Shown here: in pieces, positions 18,745 through 27,133 of the stretch
How the letters are laid out: every line of letters begins with the position of its first letter
How positions within the stretch are numbered: position 1 is the stretch's first letter
DNA from: an uncultured Lactobacillus sp.
Lineage (GTDB): Bacteria; Bacillota; Bacilli; Lactobacillales; Lactobacillaceae
DNA length: 36,406 bases
Direction: 5' to 3'
NCBI GenBank assembly: GCA_946481335.1
Contig: CAMLMR010000006.1
Location: 1 to 36,406, forward strand
Notes under the pieces: generated by a model
Seen by the model: the letters and a program-made list of their open reading frames with translations, nothing else
Database searches by the model: none
What the model was told of the DNA's origin: nothing
Made by a program: the position numbers and the translations under genes

Positions 18745-21700
18745 ATGAATGAACCATATCTATCCGTGATAGTGGCCTGCTATAACGTACAAGATTACAT
18801 TGAGAAATGTCTGTCATCCATTGCTAATACTAATTTCCCTATGGAAAGCCTTGAAGTATTGATGATTGATGATGGATCAACTGATAATACAAGCAAAATT
18901 ATTGATGACTTTGCAAATAAATATGATAGCTTTAGAGCACTACATAAAGAAAATGGTGGTTTAAGTAACACCAGAAACTACGGAATGAAGCATGCTAGAG
19001 GAAAATACATTGCCTTTGTTGATGGTGATGACATTGTTCCATCTAATGCTTATCCTTCAATGGCGTTTAAGGCACGTCAAAATGACTCAGACTTAGTTGT
19101 AGGTTTCGTTAAACGATTTGATAAGGATCGTTACCAAAACTCATACCTACATTCTTTTGCTGTGCATGATGATTACGATAATACACACATTACAACCAAT
19201 CACGACTTGATTTATGACACAACCAGTTGGAACAAATTATACAAGCGTTCTTTCTTGCTGGATAACAGTATCAAGTTTGTCGAAGGCATTATCTATGAAG
19301 ATATTCCATTTTCAATGGAAGCCCATCTAAAATCACATAAGACTTCAGTTGTAGAAGACGATGTCTACGAATGGAGATGGCGTGAAAGTGCCGATTCAAT
19401 TACGCAAACAAGAAGTGCACTTTCTAACTTCGAAAGTCGACTAAGTTCACTTAGAAGAACATTACAAATTATTTTGGATAATGGATTTAGTGAAGACGAT
19501 TCGTTTGTTCAAGACTTTAAGTATAAGGCACTATTCTTAGACCTATTCATCTTCACACAAAGTTTAGGTGACAATAGTAGTGACTATATTTACCAAGCTC
19601 AAGAAATGGTTTATAAGTTCCTAAGAGACTGGCAACTATGGGATTCAGAAATCTTCTATCGCTTGCCTGTAAAGCAACAAATTTTATACACGGCCATCAG
19701 AAATAACGATGTCGATGTTATTAATGATATTTCTTATCGTAAACGAATTGGTGAATTCAAGCATTCAATTGGTGGGACAAACTACAGATTGATTGCTCCT
19801 GAATTGGGTGATGAAAAACGCTTAGTTGATAACGTTAATTTAAGCGACAATAACAGTCACTTTAACCAAAAGATTAGAGATGTTGAGTTCACAAACATTG
19901 ATAATGGTGATATTAAAATTGATGGTGCATTCAAGATTACCAAACTACATTTAGTTAAGAAATCATTCGGTGACGGTAATAAAAATGAATCACTACAAGC
20001 AAGTTTGATTAATGTTAAAAATAAAAAGACAGTTAAAGTTCAAATTAAGAGGGTGGAAAGTCCTTTTGTTAAAAGATCTTTGAAACCAAATGCTAAGTAC
20101 AATAATGCTGACTATGAAATTTTATTCAACATTAAAAAAGCAATTGATACCCTTGGTGTCGGAACATGGAAGATTCAAATTAAGAATACCGTTGATAACC
20201 ACATCATGGTAAAAGATTTTGCAACCAGTCCAATCGAAAAATTAGCACAAAAAACCATCATACCGTTTGAATACAACGGGGTAAAAGTAATCACTAGATT
20301 TAATAGTGTTGATTCACTTGTGTTTGAAGTGATTGATTTAAATTCAGATACAGATAGACGTCCTGTTGTTAGTTATCCAACTGTCAGCGAGGATAAGCAA
20401 GAGTTAAGTTTTGATGTTGATAACATGGATGTGTCTGGTTACAATGCTGTCTTAATGGCTGAAAATGGAGTTACTATCCATTCAATTGATCAAAGCAAGA
20501 ATAGCTTTGCATTCAACATTACAGAAATTAATGGAAAAGCCCGTAACCAAGAACTTAAGTTAGTTATCTTAGATAACTTTACCCATGCTGAAATGAACTA
20601 TTCATTCTCTTCTAACAAGATTAATCAACAAATTAATCTAGACCACGGGGATGCCCTATCCATGTTCTATGGTGATATCAAGAACATGCAACTAATGATA
20701 GAAGAAGCACCATTCGTGGCAAAGAAGGTAACAGTCGATGCTGAAAATGTTCTACATGTTTCAGCAAAAATGAACAATTCAATTGATCCTAATGGTGTTT
20801 TAGTCTCTCAAGCTCACGTTGAGTTAATTAGTGCAGATAAAGCAACCAGAAAGGTATTGGATCCAACAATTAACCACTTCCAAATTAATGGTGAGAATTT
20901 CGATTTTGATTTTGCACTTACTTCTGAAAATATGGAACAGTTAGACTTGCTTGAAGGGGACTACCAATTTAAGGTTTATCTTCAAGTTGATGGCAAGGCA
21001 CATACCTACCGCATTAAGTATTCAAAGAAGTGTCGCATTAATACAACTGAACTACCATTTAATGGCAAGTCTAAGATTTTTTATGCCGTTAAAAAGGATA
21101 AGAGCATGAACCTTGTCTTCAAGGTAGTTCAACCATTCTTTGGAGCGATGGATGCTAAGAAGGGCCTACGTGCCATTTCTTACTCTGTTTTATATCCATT
21201 GATGAGATTACTACCACTTAGAAACGTAATGATCTTTGATTCATACTGGTCAAGTAAGTTTGACAGTAATGAAAAGTTAATGTACCAATACGTTGAAGAA
21301 AATCATCCGGAAATCAAACCAGTTTGGATCTTTAATAACATCGAAACTAAGATTACCGGTAATGGTGAAAAGGTCAGAGTTAATACATTTAAGTACTGGT
21401 ACTACTTAGCTGTATCTAGATACATTATTCAAAATACCAATATGCCTAACCGTTATGCTAAACGTAAGGGACAAATTGAAGTAGAAACCCTTCATGGTAC
21501 TTTCTTAAAGCATATGGGATTTGATGAACCACACTTTAAGTTTGGTAGTAATAAATTGCAAAACCGTTTTGCAATGAGAAACAGACGTTGGGATTACTTG
21601 GTAGTACCATCTGATTATATGGAAACCACTGCTAAGCATGCGTTTAATTACAGCCAAAAGATTATTAAATCTGGTTTCCCTAGAAATGATGAATTATATG

Positions 21701-23784
21701 CAAACAACAATACTGATTACATTAATTCAATTAAGAACAAACTAGGAATTCCACTAAACAAGCGTGTCATTTTATATGCACCAACATTTAGAGCGGATGG
21801 TGGATTTGAATTCAAGCTAGACTTGGACAAATTACAAAAGAAACTATCGGATGAATATGTATTTCTTGTGCGTCTACATTACTTTGTAGCTCATTCAAAT
21901 AGTTTCTACAGTAATCCTGGTTTTGTATACGACGTTAGTGATTACGAAAACATCAATGATTTGTATTTAATCAGTGATGCGATGATTACAGATTACTCCT
22001 CAGTAATGTTTGATTACGCTCATTTAAGACGTCCAATGATTTTCTACGCATACGATGCGGATTGGTACTTGGATGAAACTAACCGTGGTGTCTACTTGGA
22101 TTACTACAAACAAATGCCTGGACCAATTGTTAAGACCGAAGACGAATTAATCGATCGAATTAAACACATTGATTCAGTCTCAGATAACTACGTTGAACAA
22201 ATGAACACATTCTGTGATGAGTTTGCTCAATACGGTCTTAATGGGGATGCAACTCAACAAGTTGTTGAAACAGTCTTGGCCACTCAAAAAGAAGATTTAG
22301 ATCAAGAACCAGCCAAGAGCTTATTATTTAAGAAGATTGGTCATTTCTGGGATACTAACTTCTTCCAAGCTAAGTTGTTGAATGAATTGTCAAAACGACT
22401 TTCTAAGAAGGATATCGTAATTTTCGATAGTTTCTTCGGAACCCAATATTCAGACAATCCAAAGGCAATTTATGAATACATGAAGGCAAACTATCCTGGC
22501 TTCAAGCTATATTGGAATGTGAACAAGGAAGACCGTGAATTCTTTGAACTAAACCAAATTCCATATGTAACTAGATTTGGTTTCAAAGGAATACTAAAAC
22601 AAGCAAGAGCTAAGTATTGGGTTACTAATTCACGTCGTCCATTTAGATGGCATCCAAGTAAGGACACTGTTGTGCTTCAAACTTGGCACGGAACACCACT
22701 AAAGACAATTGGTGCTGACGTCATGAAGGTTACAATGCCAGGTGTTAACGTTGCTAAGTACCATGAAGAAGTCTTCAAGGATAACAGAAGATGGACTAGA
22801 TTGATTGCACCTAATATGTACTCAGCAGAAATTATGCAACGTTGTTTTAGAATGCAAGCTAGTCAAATTCAATTAGATGGATACCCAAGAAACGATATTT
22901 TAGTAAATCATACTTCTGATGATATTGCTGAAATCAAAGAAGACTTAGGTATTGAAAGCGGCAAGAAGGTTATTTTATATGCACCAACTTGGCGTGATAA
23001 TGAATACATTAAAAATGATGAGTTTACCGCTAAGCTACACCTTGACTTACAAAAGCTACAAGATCGTTATCAAGGTAAGGCAGTTGTACTAGTGAGAACC
23101 CATTACTTAATTTCTAACAACTTAGACTTAAGTGATTATCAAGGATTTGCACTAAATGTGAGTGACTATCCTGATATCGCTGAATTGTATCTAATCAGTG
23201 ATGTGTTGATTACAGACTACTCATCAGTAATGTTTGATTACGCAACATTAAAACGTCCAATGATTTTCTTCACTTATGACTTAGAAGATTATGCGAATGC
23301 AATTCGTGGATTCTACTTTGATTTCATTAAGGAAGCCCCAGGTCCAATCGTTAAGACTAATGATGAAGTCATCGAAAGTCTTGATGATATATTCAACAAC
23401 GGATGGGAACCTGATGATAAGTATGAGGACTTCTACAAGAAGTACTCATCTTGGATGGATGGAAATGCATCTAAGCGCTCTGTTGAAAAGATGTTAAGTA
23501 ACCATAGTCTTGAAACTTTCTATAGTGATGATTTATCAGCACAAGAACTAAGTAATCAAATGATTGCTGAAGACGGTGCAACACTATGGTCAAAAGATAA
23601 GGACTTCGCTAATTATCGTGATAATCATTTTGTTAAGTATCTTGATGGCGATAAAGAAGTGAAGGTTATTAAGACAGCCCAATTATGTGATAGACAATTC
23701 AAAGAATTCCTAGGTGCTAAATACGCACTAGTTACTTTAGATGATCATAATTACTGGATTAATACAGAAGAATTAAGTAAATAA
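18745..23784 (+). CDS. three-module teichoic acid-type enzyme: GT2 + two CDP-glycerol phosphotransferase domains
   Basis: 1679 residues. Residues 1-230 are a GT2 (GT-A) glycosyltransferase: SVIVACYN (7-14), IDDGSTDN (41-48), DGDD (93-96) and the later EDIPFSME segment. Residues about 340-800 are beta-rich, resembling the Ig-like linkers of wall teichoic acid glycosyltransferases. Two CDP-glycerol/ribitol phosphotransferase (Glyphos_transf) modules follow: about 830-1180 with LHGT (H917), GFPRND, YAPTFR and TDYSSVMFDYA (1082-1092), and about 1210-1575 with WHGT (H1315), GYPRND, YAPTWR and TDYSSVMFDYA (1490-1500). The last 85 residues resemble a GW/SH3-like repeat. No signal peptide or membrane helix is visible. 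It likely builds and glycosylates polyol-phosphate chains at the inner membrane face; glycerol versus ribitol cannot be told. GAGAGGC precedes the start; it is flanked by its own promoter and terminator. Confidence 0.88.
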   Translation: MNEPYLSVIVACYNVQDYIEKCLSSIANTNFPMESLEVLMIDDGSTDNTSKIIDDFANKYDSFRALHKENGGLSNTRNYGMKHARGKYIAFVDGDDIVPSNAYPSMAFKARQNDSDLVVGFVKRFDKDRYQNSYLHSFAVHDDYDNTHITTNHDLIYDTTSWNKLYKRSFLLDNSIKFVEGIIYEDIPFSMEAHLKSHKTSVVEDDVYEWRWRESADSITQTRSALSNFESRLSSLRRTLQIILDNGFSEDDSFVQDFKYKALFLDLFIFTQSLGDNSSDYIYQAQEMVYKFLRDWQLWDSEIFYRLPVKQQILYTAIRNNDVDVINDISYRKRIGEFKHSIGGTNYRLIAPELGDEKRLVDNVNLSDNNSHFNQKIRDVEFTNIDNGDIKIDGAFKITKLHLVKKSFGDGNKNESLQASLINVKNKKTVKVQIKRVESPFVKRSLKPNAKYNNADYEILFNIKKAIDTLGVGTWKIQIKNTVDNHIMVKDFATSPIEKLAQKTIIPFEYNGVKVITRFNSVDSLVFEVIDLNSDTDRRPVVSYPTVSEDKQELSFDVDNMDVSGYNAVLMAENGVTIHSIDQSKNSFAFNITEINGKARNQELKLVILDNFTHAEMNYSFSSNKINQQINLDHGDALSMFYGDIKNMQLMIEEAPFVAKKVTVDAENVLHVSAKMNNSIDPNGVLVSQAHVELISADKATRKVLDPTINHFQINGENFDFDFALTSENMEQLDLLEGDYQFKVYLQVDGKAHTYRIKYSKKCRINTTELPFNGKSKIFYAVKKDKSMNLVFKVVQPFFGAMDAKKGLRAISYSVLYPLMRLLPLRNVMIFDSYWSSKFDSNEKLMYQYVEENHPEIKPVWIFNNIETKITGNGEKVRVNTFKYWYYLAVSRYIIQNTNMPNRYAKRKGQIEVETLHGTFLKHMGFDEPHFKFGSNKLQNRFAMRNRRWDYLVVPSDYMETTAKHAFNYSQKIIKSGFPRNDELYANNNTDYINSIKNKLGIPLNKRVILYAPTFRADGGFEFKLDLDKLQKKLSDEYVFLVRLHYFVAHSNSFYSNPGFVYDVSDYENINDLYLISDAMITDYSSVMFDYAHLRRPMIFYAYDADWYLDETNRGVYLDYYKQMPGPIVKTEDELIDRIKHIDSVSDNYVEQMNTFCDEFAQYGLNGDATQQVVETVLATQKEDLDQEPAKSLLFKKIGHFWDTNFFQAKLLNELSKRLSKKDIVIFDSFFGTQYSDNPKAIYEYMKANYPGFKLYWNVNKEDREFFELNQIPYVTRFGFKGILKQARAKYWVTNSRRPFRWHPSKDTVVLQTWHGTPLKTIGADVMKVTMPGVNVAKYHEEVFKDNRRWTRLIAPNMYSAEIMQRCFRMQASQIQLDGYPRNDILVNHTSDDIAEIKEDLGIESGKKVILYAPTWRDNEYIKNDEFTAKLHLDLQKLQDRYQGKAVVLVRTHYLISNNLDLSDYQGFALNVSDYPDIAELYLISDVLITDYSSVMFDYATLKRPMIFFTYDLEDYANAIRGFYFDFIKEAPGPIVKTNDEVIESLDDIFNNGWEPDDKYEDFYKKYSSWMDGNASKRSVEKMLSNHSLETFYSDDLSAQELSNQMIAEDGATLWSKDKDFANYRDNHFVKYLDGDKEVKVIKTAQLCDRQFKEFLGAKYALVTLDDHNYWINTEELSK

Positions 23785-23788
23785 GATT

Positions 23789-23825
23789 GAAGCGTCGGTG
23801 ATTTATCACCGATGCTTCTTTTTTT
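23789..23825 (+). terminator. strong intrinsic terminator after the teichoic acid enzyme
   Basis: GAAGCGTCGGTGA pairs with TCACCGATGCTTC over 13 pairs (one G-U) around TTTA, followed by seven T. Confidence 0.93.
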
Positions 23826-24141
23826 ATAAAAAAGATTGAGCTTTTTTATGAAAGGGGTTTATTTTATTTTTAAAATGGTTTATAATTTATTTTGTTATAA
23901 AGTTCACAAACAAAAAACAAGTGATGATTATTACAAAAATCATTTGATGATGCCGATTGAATTAATTGATAATCGAGGTAATTAACTTGATTTTATAATA
24001 TTTCATGTTATTATTTATTTGTTAATTAAGTTTGTGCTTTATTGCACTAAGTCTTTGTTAGTTGAATAGCTTTCAAACGCTAGATAATTTTTTCACAATT
24101 AAAAAACAATATTAAAATTACAGGTAAGGGGTATTTCTATC
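23826..24141. other. AT-rich intergenic region without a clear gene
   Basis: About 315 bases, far richer in A and T than the surrounding genes. It holds a weak 45-codon frame (23848-23985), isolated TATAAT boxes at 23881-23886 and 23994-23999 without matching -35 boxes, and TTGAAT (24062-24067) followed by GATAAT (24083-24088) at a short 15-base spacing. One of these probably drives the membrane protein gene that follows. No RNA gene, repeat array or transposon end was recognised. Confidence 0.6.
23848..23985 (+). CDS. doubtful 45-residue small ORF
   Basis: Frame from ATG 23848 to TAA 23985. The product begins MKGVYFIFKMVYNLFCYKVH and ends in a polar PIELIDNRGN segment. There is no ribosome binding site before 23848; for the internal ATG 23875, AAAGGGG is 18 bases away, too far. 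A possible -10 lies inside it. I do not recognise the protein. It may be chance in AT-rich DNA or the remnant of a lost gene. Confidence 0.15.
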   Translation: MKGVYFIFKMVYNLFCYKVHKQKTSDDYYKNHLMMPIELIDNRGN

Positions 24142-24882
24142 ATGCAAATTAGTGCAAGTGCTACTAAGTCAAAAAGAACCATTTCTTGGACAAGCTCTAT
24201 AATTTACTTTTTAATTTCACTAGTTATTAACTCATTGGGGAATGTTTTAACACTAGTAACTAGTGCCAAAATTCATCCATCATTTCTAGGATCAGCTTAT
24301 TGGACAGCTGCTGAAAACAACTTGGGATTTGCTGTTTTAGGTAATGGTAAATGGGTTTTATTCTGGGCATTCTTTGGACTAGGAATGTTAATTACAGTTC
24401 TTAACTCAATTTTAGTTGGAAAATGGAGCTGGAGCAGAGTTATTGGTAACGCTGCATTCTTAGGACCATTCTCATTATTAATCAACTACTTCAATGGAAT
24501 TGTAAGCAGCTGGTTACCAGATGCACACGGAATTGGTATGACATTAGCATATGTATTACTTAACTTTATCGGTGTTTCATTTATTGCTATCGCAATTTCA
24601 ATTTACCAAAGAGTTAACATTGCACTACATCCAGCTGATGATCTAATGCAAATTTTAAGATTTAAATACTGTGATGGAAATGCCTCAAAGGCAATGTGGT
24701 TCTCATACATTCCACCTACTATCATGGCAATTATCGCTATTGTAATTACTCATCAATTTAATAACTTTGGATTAGGAACATTATTCGCATTCTTCTTCCA
24801 AGGAGGAATTACAGGAATTGCTGATAAGCATGTCTTTACCAAACTAAAGCATCAAGCTCTTGATGTTGGAGAAGTAAAATAA
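24142..24882 (+). CDS. multi-pass membrane protein, YczE/YitT-like
   Basis: 246 residues with five or six hydrophobic segments (about 18-40, 65-90, 100-122, 130-158, 188-208, 210-232). The layout, with NSLGNVLTLVTSAKIHPSFL in the first helical pair and a glycine-rich helix after WVLFWAFFGLGMLITVLNSI, resembles the YczE/YyaS group of integral membrane proteins, whose function is unknown. AAGGGG (24126-24131) lies 10 bases before ATG 24142. It appears to be monocistronic, with a terminator at 24891. Family assignment is by general pattern only; substrate or role cannot be inferred. Confidence 0.75.
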   Translation: MQISASATKSKRTISWTSSIIYFLISLVINSLGNVLTLVTSAKIHPSFLGSAYWTAAENNLGFAVLGNGKWVLFWAFFGLGMLITVLNSILVGKWSWSRVIGNAAFLGPFSLLINYFNGIVSSWLPDAHGIGMTLAYVLLNFIGVSFIAIAISIYQRVNIALHPADDLMQILRFKYCDGNASKAMWFSYIPPTIMAIIAIVITHQFNNFGLGTLFAFFFQGGITGIADKHVFTKLKHQALDVGEVK

Positions 24883-24890
24883 TAAATCTT

Positions 24891-24932
24891 AACGCCGGAT
24901 TTCTGTGCTATTAACAGTCATTTGGCGTTTTT
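24891..24932 (+). terminator. intrinsic terminator after the membrane protein
   Basis: AACGCCGGAT pairs with ATTTGGCGTT (10 pairs, two G-U); an inner CTGT/ACAG pair extends the hairpin. TTTTT follows. Confidence 0.78.
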
Positions 24933-24950
24933 ATTTATATCTAATATAGG

Positions 24951-24979
24951 TAGACAATTGAGCCAAGTTAATATAAAAT
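24951..24979 (+). promoter_or_regulatory. promoter of the 109-residue protein gene and possibly prmA operon
   Basis: TAGACA (24951-24956), 17 bases, TAAAAT (24974-24979); each box has one mismatch. An overlapping alternative is TTGAGC (24958-24963) with TATATA (24981-24986). Confidence 0.6.
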
Positions 24980-25058
24980 TTATATAGAATGATTTATGGA
25001 CAGATTATGCTTTATTAAAAAGCAATTGCAAAATATTAAAAATGGGGGTGTACAAACA

Positions 25059-25388
25059 ATGCTTAATCGAACAAAAAAGTTTTTGAGAGATAATGGATAC
25101 TACTACAAAAAGACTTACATTAGACCATTGCTTACTCCAGATAATGTTTACGTGTTTAGATTCGGAAAGAAACATTTGGATAACCGTTTAATCATCAGAT
25201 ACGGTCACAAATGGACAGGTAGACAAAAAATTAATGAAATTGATTTAAGACTTCATAAACAAAAACATCCACGAATTTTTAAGGATGAAAATTCATTGAT
25301 GCTTTATTTGGAATCTCACTTGCAACAACATGAGGAAAAACTTAAGCAACTTAAGATTCAAGAACGACAAAAAACTGAGTCTAAGTAG
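25059..25388 (+). CDS. uncharacterised small basic protein
   Basis: I do not recognise a named family. From ATG 25059 the product is 109 residues; the ATG is chosen because GGGGGTG (25044-25050) lies about 10 bases upstream, whereas the in-frame ATG at 24996 has no binding site. The protein is Lys/Arg-rich, with aromatic clusters (DNGYYYKKTYIRPLL), an apparent beta segment (NVYVFRFGKKHLDNRLIIRY) and a charged, helical C-terminal half (LMLYLESHLQQHEEKLKQLK). There is no signal peptide or membrane helix. Basic charge suggests nucleic acid or ribosome contact, but that is inference. It is flanked by its own promoter and terminator, just before prmA. Confidence 0.75.
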   Translation: MLNRTKKFLRDNGYYYKKTYIRPLLTPDNVYVFRFGKKHLDNRLIIRYGHKWTGRQKINEIDLRLHKQKHPRIFKDENSLMLYLESHLQQHEEKLKQLKIQERQKTESK

Positions 25389-25405
25389 TTCGACAATTAA
25401 TCGGG

Positions 25406-25436
25406 GGTGTGTCCTATAGAAGGATGCACCTTTTTT
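25406..25436 (+). terminator. intrinsic terminator upstream of prmA
   Basis: GGTGTGTCCT pairs with AGGATGCACC (10 pairs, two G-U) around ATAGA, followed by six T. Only 25 bases separate it from prmA, with no room for a full promoter, so prmA may depend on readthrough. Confidence 0.85.
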
Positions 25437-25461
25437 GTAAAAGTTAACAGGGGTGTTTGAA

Positions 25462-26346
25462 ATGGAATGGACTGAAATATCAGTATTAACAAATGATGAA
25501 TCTCAAGATGCAGTTATTAACATCTTGATGGAATTTGGATCTTTAGGTGTGGAACTAGATTCAAAAGATGATGGGGTGCTAAGTATCAATTCATACTTCC
25601 CAGAAGATTTTGATATTAAATCCAAGGTGCCAGCAATTCAACAAAGAGTTGATCAATTAAAAGAATTTGGCTTAAATCCAGGAATGGGTAAGGTTGTTAC
25701 AAAAGACTTAAATGATGATAAGTGGAACACTGAATGGGAAAAGTATTATCATGCCAAAAGAATTACCAGATTCCTAACAATCTCACCAGTATGGGAAGAT
25801 TATAGGAAGGAATCTGATGACGAATTGGTAATCAAGTTAGATCCTAAGAAGGCTTTCGGAACAGGGGTTCATCCAACTACTGTTTTATGTCTTCAAGCGA
25901 TTGAAAACATCATTAGAGAAGGTCAAAGCATCTTAGATATTGGAACTGGTTCAGGTGTACTAAGTATTGGTGCTAAATTACTAGGTGCAGGAGATATTGA
26001 AGCATACGACTATGATGACGATGCAGTTGTTTCTGCTGAAAAAAATGTCGCTTTAAATGGCTTTGCTGATGATATTAAAGTTAGTAAAAACAGCTTGTTA
26101 GATGGCATTACAAAAAAGGTGGATATCATTTTTGCGAACATGCTTCCAGAAGCTGTATTGCCATTAATTCCACAAGCAGTTAATAATCTAAATCCTGGCG
26201 GACAAATTATCATTTCCGGTATTATTAAGGAAAAACTAGATATTACCAACCAAACACTTACTGATAATGACTTCGTAATTGACCAAGTATCCATGTTGGG
26301 TGATTGGTGTGGAATTACAGCTCACTTAAGAAGGGATGATGAATAG
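25462..26346 (+). CDS. prmA: ribosomal protein L11 methyltransferase
   Basis: SAM-dependent enzyme that trimethylates ribosomal protein L11. From ATG 25462 it is 294 residues; AGGGG (25449-25453) lies 8 bases upstream, so the GTG at 25453 is not needed. The N-terminal domain begins MEWTEISV and contains the WNTEWEKYYHAKRITRFLTI segment. The catalytic domain has AFGTGVHPTT, the SAM motif ILDIGTGSGVLSIGAKLLGA, and IFANMLPEAV (an N-x-L-P-type motif). It abuts rsmE without a gap (stop ends 26346, start 26347), indicating cotranscription. Confidence 0.96.
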   Translation: MEWTEISVLTNDESQDAVINILMEFGSLGVELDSKDDGVLSINSYFPEDFDIKSKVPAIQQRVDQLKEFGLNPGMGKVVTKDLNDDKWNTEWEKYYHAKRITRFLTISPVWEDYRKESDDELVIKLDPKKAFGTGVHPTTVLCLQAIENIIREGQSILDIGTGSGVLSIGAKLLGAGDIEAYDYDDDAVVSAEKNVALNGFADDIKVSKNSLLDGITKKVDIIFANMLPEAVLPLIPQAVNNLNPGGQIIISGIIKEKLDITNQTLTDNDFVIDQVSMLGDWCGITAHLRRDDE

Positions 26347-27090
26347 ATGCAACACTACTTTGCAGATCAAATATTAAGTAATGATACTGAATTTGAGGTT
26401 AGTGCTGATATCGCGCATCATTTTATGGGAGTGCTACGTTCTACAGAAGGTAATCGCTTCGAAATTGTTGATGGCAACCACCAATTATTTGTTGCTGAAT
26501 TGACTGATAACGAAAATAATCTAGCGAAAGTTGTAGAAGCATCTGATAAAGATGTTGAGCTTCCTTCCGATGCGGTCATTATTTGTGGTTTGCCCAAAAA
26601 GGAAAAGGCGGAGTTAGTGGTTCAAAAGGCAACCGAATTAGGGGTTAAAAAGATTATCTTTACTCCTACTGATTGGGCGATTGCAAAATGGAACAATAAG
26701 GCTGAAAAGAAACTACAACGTTTTAGAAAAATTGCCAGAAGTGCTGCCGAACAATCACATCGTAATGTAATTCCAGAAGTTGAATACATTAATTCAATTA
26801 AGGAACTTGCCAATTACGATTTTGACCACCGATTAATTGCCTATGAAGAATCAGCCAAGCATGGCGAAAAATCTGATTTGATTAAGACACTAGATCAGAC
26901 CAAACCAGGTGAAAGTGTTGCCATGTTCTTTGGCCCTGAAGGTGGAATCTCACCTAAAGAAGTAGAAACATTACAATCAATGGGATACCTAACATGTGGA
27001 TTGGGTCCTAGAATTTTAAGAACTGAAACAGCACCATTTTACTTTTTATCTGCTTTATCAGTTCATATGGAATTAAACTCACTAGATTAA
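26347..27090 (+). CDS. rsmE: 16S rRNA m3U1498 methyltransferase
   Basis: SPOUT-class methyltransferase acting on U1498 of 16S rRNA in the 30S subunit. The 247 residues have a small PUA-like N-terminal domain (HHFMGVLRSTEGNRFEIVDG) and a trefoil-knot domain with CGLPKKEKAELVVQKATELG, RSAAEQSHRNVIPEV, FFGPEGGISPKEVE and GLGPRILRTETAPFYFLSAL, the last forming the SAM-binding knot. The start codon directly follows the prmA stop. The prmA-rsmE-rel-dtd order is common in lactobacilli. Confidence 0.96.
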   Translation: MQHYFADQILSNDTEFEVSADIAHHFMGVLRSTEGNRFEIVDGNHQLFVAELTDNENNLAKVVEASDKDVELPSDAVIICGLPKKEKAELVVQKATELGVKKIIFTPTDWAIAKWNNKAEKKLQRFRKIARSAAEQSHRNVIPEVEYINSIKELANYDFDHRLIAYEESAKHGEKSDLIKTLDQTKPGESVAMFFGPEGGISPKEVETLQSMGYLTCGLGPRILRTETAPFYFLSALSVHMELNSLD

Positions 27091-27099
27091 TGATAGAAT
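27091..27099 (+). promoter_or_regulatory. possible extended -10 promoter before rel
   Basis: TGATAGAAT (27091-27099) has the TGn extension and one mismatch in the -10. No -35 is recognisable (AATTAA at 27071-27076). It would give the stringent response gene expression independent of prmA-rsmE. Confidence 0.4.
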
Positions 27100-27133
27100 A
27101 TAGAAAATAAATGATTGGAAGAAGGTTTTGGAA

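Noticed and set aside
24015..24055. GTGC-TTTATT-GCAC hairpin as terminator or operator
   Set aside because: Only four pairs, no T-tract after it and no promoter in register.
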